Source: Cohaesibacter gelatinilyticus
GTDB lineage: Bacteria; Pseudomonadota; Alphaproteobacteria; Rhizobiales; Cohaesibacteraceae
Reading direction: 5' to 3'
DNA length: 64,000 nucleotides
Assembly: GCF_900215605.1 (NCBI RefSeq)
Contig: NZ_OBEL01000001.1
Span: 1,922,001-1,986,000 of the forward strand
The notes below the pieces were generated by a model. The model was given only the letters and a program-made list of their open reading frames with translations, ran no database searches and was not told the origin of the DNA. Of this stretch, positions 61,222-64,000 are shown piece by piece (position 1 is the first letter of the stretch; each line of letters starts with the position of its first letter). A program made the translations under genes and the position numbers.

Positions 61222-63885
61222 TCACTCCTCAAGCATTTCCTTAATCTTGACTGCAAGCTGCTTGAGCGAAAATGGCTTGGGCAAGAAGCCGAATTCTTCA
61301 TTCTCCGGCAGGTTCTTGCGGAAAGCTTCCTCCGCATAACCGGACATGAAGATCACACGGATATCCGGGCGTTTCTTGCGCAGCTCACCCAACATGGTCG
61401 GACCATCCATTTCCGGCATCACCACATCGGAGACAACAAGATCAACGCCTTCTTCGATCTCCTCGATCAATTCAAGCGCTTCCACTCCGGATCCAGCTTC
61501 ATGAACCGTATAGCCACGTGAAGCCAAAGCCCGAGCAGCAAAGGCCCTGACCGCTTCTTCGTCTTCCACCAACAAGATCGTAGCACTACCAGTTAGATCC
61601 TCGACAGTTTCAGGTGCCGGAGGAGGCATATCCGCCTCGACCTCAATTTCCAGAACATCATCCTTGGCTTCTTCAACGAACCGCGGAAGGAAAATCCGGA
61701 AGGTCGTGCCCTGCCCCATTTCACTTTCGAGGAAAATGAAACCACCAGTCTGTTTAACGATGCCATAGACAGTAGACAGGCCAAGCCCGGTTCCTTTGCC
61801 AACATCTTTGGTCGAGAAAAATGGCTCGAAAATCTTTTCCCGAATTTCAGGAGGAATCCCGGTACCGCTGTCCAAAACTTCGAGTAGAACATAATCAGAC
61901 GGCTGCAGAACCTTGTAAGGCATCTGACTGGCTTCTTCTTCGTTCAGATTCCGTGTCTGAATGGTGAGCTGGCCACCCTCTGGCATTGCGTCGCGAGCAT
62001 TCACCGCCAGATTGACAATAACCTGCTCCAACTGGTTCAAGTCCGCCTTGACAGGCCAGAGATCACGTCCATGCACCACATCAAGCTCAACCTTTTCACC
62101 CAATAGACGGTCCAGCAAGATAGACAGGTTTGCCAGAACTTCGCTCAAAGACAGCGTCTGCGGGCGCAAGGTCTGGCGACGTGAGAAGGCTAGCAATTGC
62201 CGTACGAGCGAAGCTGCACGATTGGCATTTTGCTTGATATTCATGATGTCCTGGAAAGCCGGATCACTTGGACGATGACTTGCCAGCAACAGATCAGAGA
62301 ATCCGATGATCGCGGTCAGAACATTGTTGAAATCGTGCGCAACACCACCGGCCAGCTGGCCGACAGCCTGCATCTTCTGGCTTTGAGTGAACTGGACTTC
62401 AAGAGCGCGTTGTTCGGTGGTCTCCAACGCATACACAATGACCTGCTCGTCATCCCCTTCGCTATCCTCAACACCAGATAGGAAGAAGCGAACAGTGCGC
62501 TCGGAATCATGGAATAACTCACTTTCCACCGGGGCAATGTGGCTTTTTCCACCAAGCGCTTCTTCGATGGCAGCTGCAAGCTCATCACGGTTTTTCTCCG
62601 CAACCATTTTCATCAGGGTAATACCCTGGCTAACTTCCACATCCGCAACTGCATCTGAGACAATTTCAGCGTCCTCAGCATCTTCAACGGTCACGTCATC
62701 AGCAGGAAAATCATCTGGTGGTACGTCATGGAACATACGTACAAATGGTGCATTGGTTCGCACCACCTTACCATCCCCGGTCAGAGCAGCAATCGCAATT
62801 GGTGTGTTGTTGAAGAAACGGGCGAAGCGAACCTCGGCCACACGTAGTTCCTCGGAAATTTCCTCTCCCGGACTACGATTAAGCACCAGAGTGCGAGAGG
62901 CACCAGATGTGCCATCAGAGGCAGTTGGCACACGATGCATCAGACGCACAGGCAAGCTCTGACCATTGCGTTTGACCAGATCAAGATCGATCATCTCGGT
63001 CTTGGCCATACCAGGATTGGCAACAGCCCCAGCAAGCAACGCAGTCCCATCCCCGGAGATCAGATCCTTCAGTACAAGGTCACGTGGCTCGAACTGAGCC
63101 AGATCATAGCCTAGCCAGTCCGCCAATGTGGCATTCATATAGATCACACGACCATCAGGCTCGGCAGAAAAGAAACCGGCAGGCGCATGATCCAGATAGT
63201 TGATGGCCAACTGCAATTCCTGAAAGATATTTTCCTGACGTTCACGATCACGGGTGATATCGCTGATTTGCCAAACGGCCAGCTGATCCTTCTTACCCTT
63301 CTCGTCCAGATCATCCATGACCTGAACCTTGACACGGAACCAGCGACCGGCATTGCCGCGTTCCTCTTCACTCGTTCGACCCGCAAGACCGCGCGAAAGA
63401 CGAAACTCCTCCATCGCCGAACGACCTTCACGGGCGGCTTCGGAGAGACGATAGACAGCTTCAGCGGCATCCGGCTCTCCTGCAAAGGTCCGTTCTATTG
63501 ATCGAACAGCTTCAGCAGCGGGCGCTTCCGTCAATTGCGCATAATACTGATTGGCATAGACAATATGCCCTTTGGAGCTACAAACCAGCACACCATCCTG
63601 CATGCTGTCAACAAACTGGCGCGTAAGGTGATGGGGAGCCTGCTTTTGACCGAGTTGAACCAACCCCACGGCCATACCCAACAGGGATAAGATACCAACT
63701 CCAGCCAGCAATCCCAAAAAAAGCAATTGCAATTTGCCGCCAGCTTCACCTTGATAAAAAGCCAATCCAACAGCTGCCAACACCAATATCAAAGCCAAGA
63801 AAATCAGCCATTTCACACTGCCAGACCGTTCACTTCGATCAATGATGGCCTGTGTTTCCGTATTCTGGCTCACATTTTCCCCCAT
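61222..63885 (-). CDS. cckA: Hybrid sensor histidine kinase CckA
   Basis: An 887-residue hybrid kinase of the CckA-ChpT-CtrA cell-cycle phosphorelay. Order: two membrane spans (about 24-43 and 52-74), PAS-type sensor domains over about 90-490, the HisKA box with the phosphorylated His517 ([20 protein letters not shown]), the HATPase domain ([42 protein letters not shown]), and a C-terminal receiver domain with Asp820 ([11 protein letters not shown]). An acidic linker rich in Glu and Val lies between the kinase and receiver domains. It stands alone with its own terminator. This gene supports an alphaproteobacterial origin. Confidence 0.95.
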   Translation of the reverse strand: MGENVSQNTETQAIIDRSERSGSVKWLIFLALILVLAAVGLAFYQGEAGGKLQLLFLGLLAGVGILSLLGMAVGLVQLGQKQAPHHLTRQFVDSMQDGVLVCSSKGHIVYANQYYAQLTEAPAAEAVRSIERTFAGEPDAAEAVYRLSEAAREGRSAMEEFRLSRGLAGRTSEEERGNAGRWFRVKVQVMDDLDEKGKKDQLAVWQISDITRDRERQENIFQELQLAINYLDHAPAGFFSAEPDGRVIYMNATLADWLGYDLAQFEPRDLVLKDLISGDGTALLAGAVANPGMAKTEMIDLDLVKRNGQSLPVRLMHRVPTASDGTSGASRTLVLNRSPGEEISEELRVAEVRFARFFNNTPIAIAALTGDGKVVRTNAPFVRMFHDVPPDDFPADDVTVEDAEDAEIVSDAVADVEVSQGITLMKMVAEKNRDELAAAIEEALGGKSHIAPVESELFHDSERTVRFFLSGVEDSEGDDEQVIVYALETTEQRALEVQFTQSQKMQAVGQLAGGVAHDFNNVLTAIIGFSDLLLASHRPSDPAFQDIMNIKQNANRAASLVRQLLAFSRRQTLRPQTLSLSEVLANLSILLDRLLGEKVELDVVHGRDLWPVKADLNQLEQVIVNLAVNARDAMPEGGQLTIQTRNLNEEEASQMPYKVLQPSDYVLLEVLDSGTGIPPEIREKIFEPFFSTKDVGKGTGLGLSTVYGIVKQTGGFIFLESEMGQGTTFRIFLPRFVEEAKDDVLEIEVEADMPPPAPETVEDLTGSATILLVEDEEAVRAFAARALASRGYTVHEAGSGVEALELIEEIEEGVDLVVSDVVMPEMDGPTMLGELRKKRPDIRVIFMSGYAEEAFRKNLPENEEFGFLPKPFSLKQLAVKIKEMLEE

Positions 63886-64000
63886 TCAGGTCTTTCTGGC
63901 AGGCTTTCATCCGGCCAAATGTCAAAAGCAGCTAGCCACCCGAATCTAAAATTCGTCACATCGATCAGCGAGCACCGAACGAACTTTAGATTCAAAAGGG

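Overview
The window is about 64 kb of an alphaproteobacterial chromosome. It most resembles a marine or plant-associated member of the Hyphomicrobiales (Rhizobiales); a Cohaesibacter- or Stappia-like organism is only a guess. The reasons are the gene order purC-purS-(small membrane protein)-purQ-purL-bolA-grxD, the block rpsD/murI/trmJ-like/icd/alaS/recA, a CckA hybrid kinase, the many TRAP transporters and the moderate GC content. I saw no tRNA or rRNA genes, CRISPR arrays, insertion sequences or prophage genes.

Layout. 1-4808: purine biosynthesis (purC end, purS, purQ, purL), then bolA and the monothiol glutaredoxin grxD. 4940-13044: an accessory catabolic cluster on a visibly more AT-rich stretch. 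It holds an Lrp/AsnC regulator, an M20 amidohydrolase, a diaminopropionate ammonia-lyase, an M24 hydrolase, a EutA-like Asp/Glu-racemase-family protein and a TeaA/UehA-like TRAP transporter. It is built like an ectoine utilisation cluster but has a diaminopropionate lyase in it. 13390-23933: housekeeping genes (ttcA, rpsD, murI, an RNA methyltransferase, icd, alaS, recA).

24304-43660: three adjoining uptake and catabolism modules. The first is a TRAP operon with an L-threonate-dehydrogenase-like enzyme and a TIM-barrel isomerase, with a divergent LacI regulator. The second is a LacI-controlled operon of a membrane desaturase/hydroxylase, a Rieske ferredoxin and a PanB-fold protein that has lost the PanB metal site, next to an MFS transporter. 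The third is a DeoR-TRAP operon facing an operon of two FAD oxidoreductases and a glycerol-kinase-family enzyme.

43663-51898: a carbon-phosphorus lyase operon (phnGHIJKL, a DUF1045 protein, phnM, phnN) with a divergent phnF regulator and a clear palindrome between them. 51948-63885: an acyl-CoA synthetase, a CBS-domain protein, pseudouridine degradation (psuK-psuG), mmsA with a divergent LysR regulator, an orphan FetB-like permease, a membrane-anchored sulfatase-modifying-factor-like protein, and cckA.

The two best candidates for undescribed biology are the ectoine-like cluster ending in diaminopropionate lyase, which would suit a smaller-ring or N-acyl diaminopropionate relative of ectoine, and the desaturase-Rieske-PanB-like operon with a duplicated operator spaced 42 bp apart.
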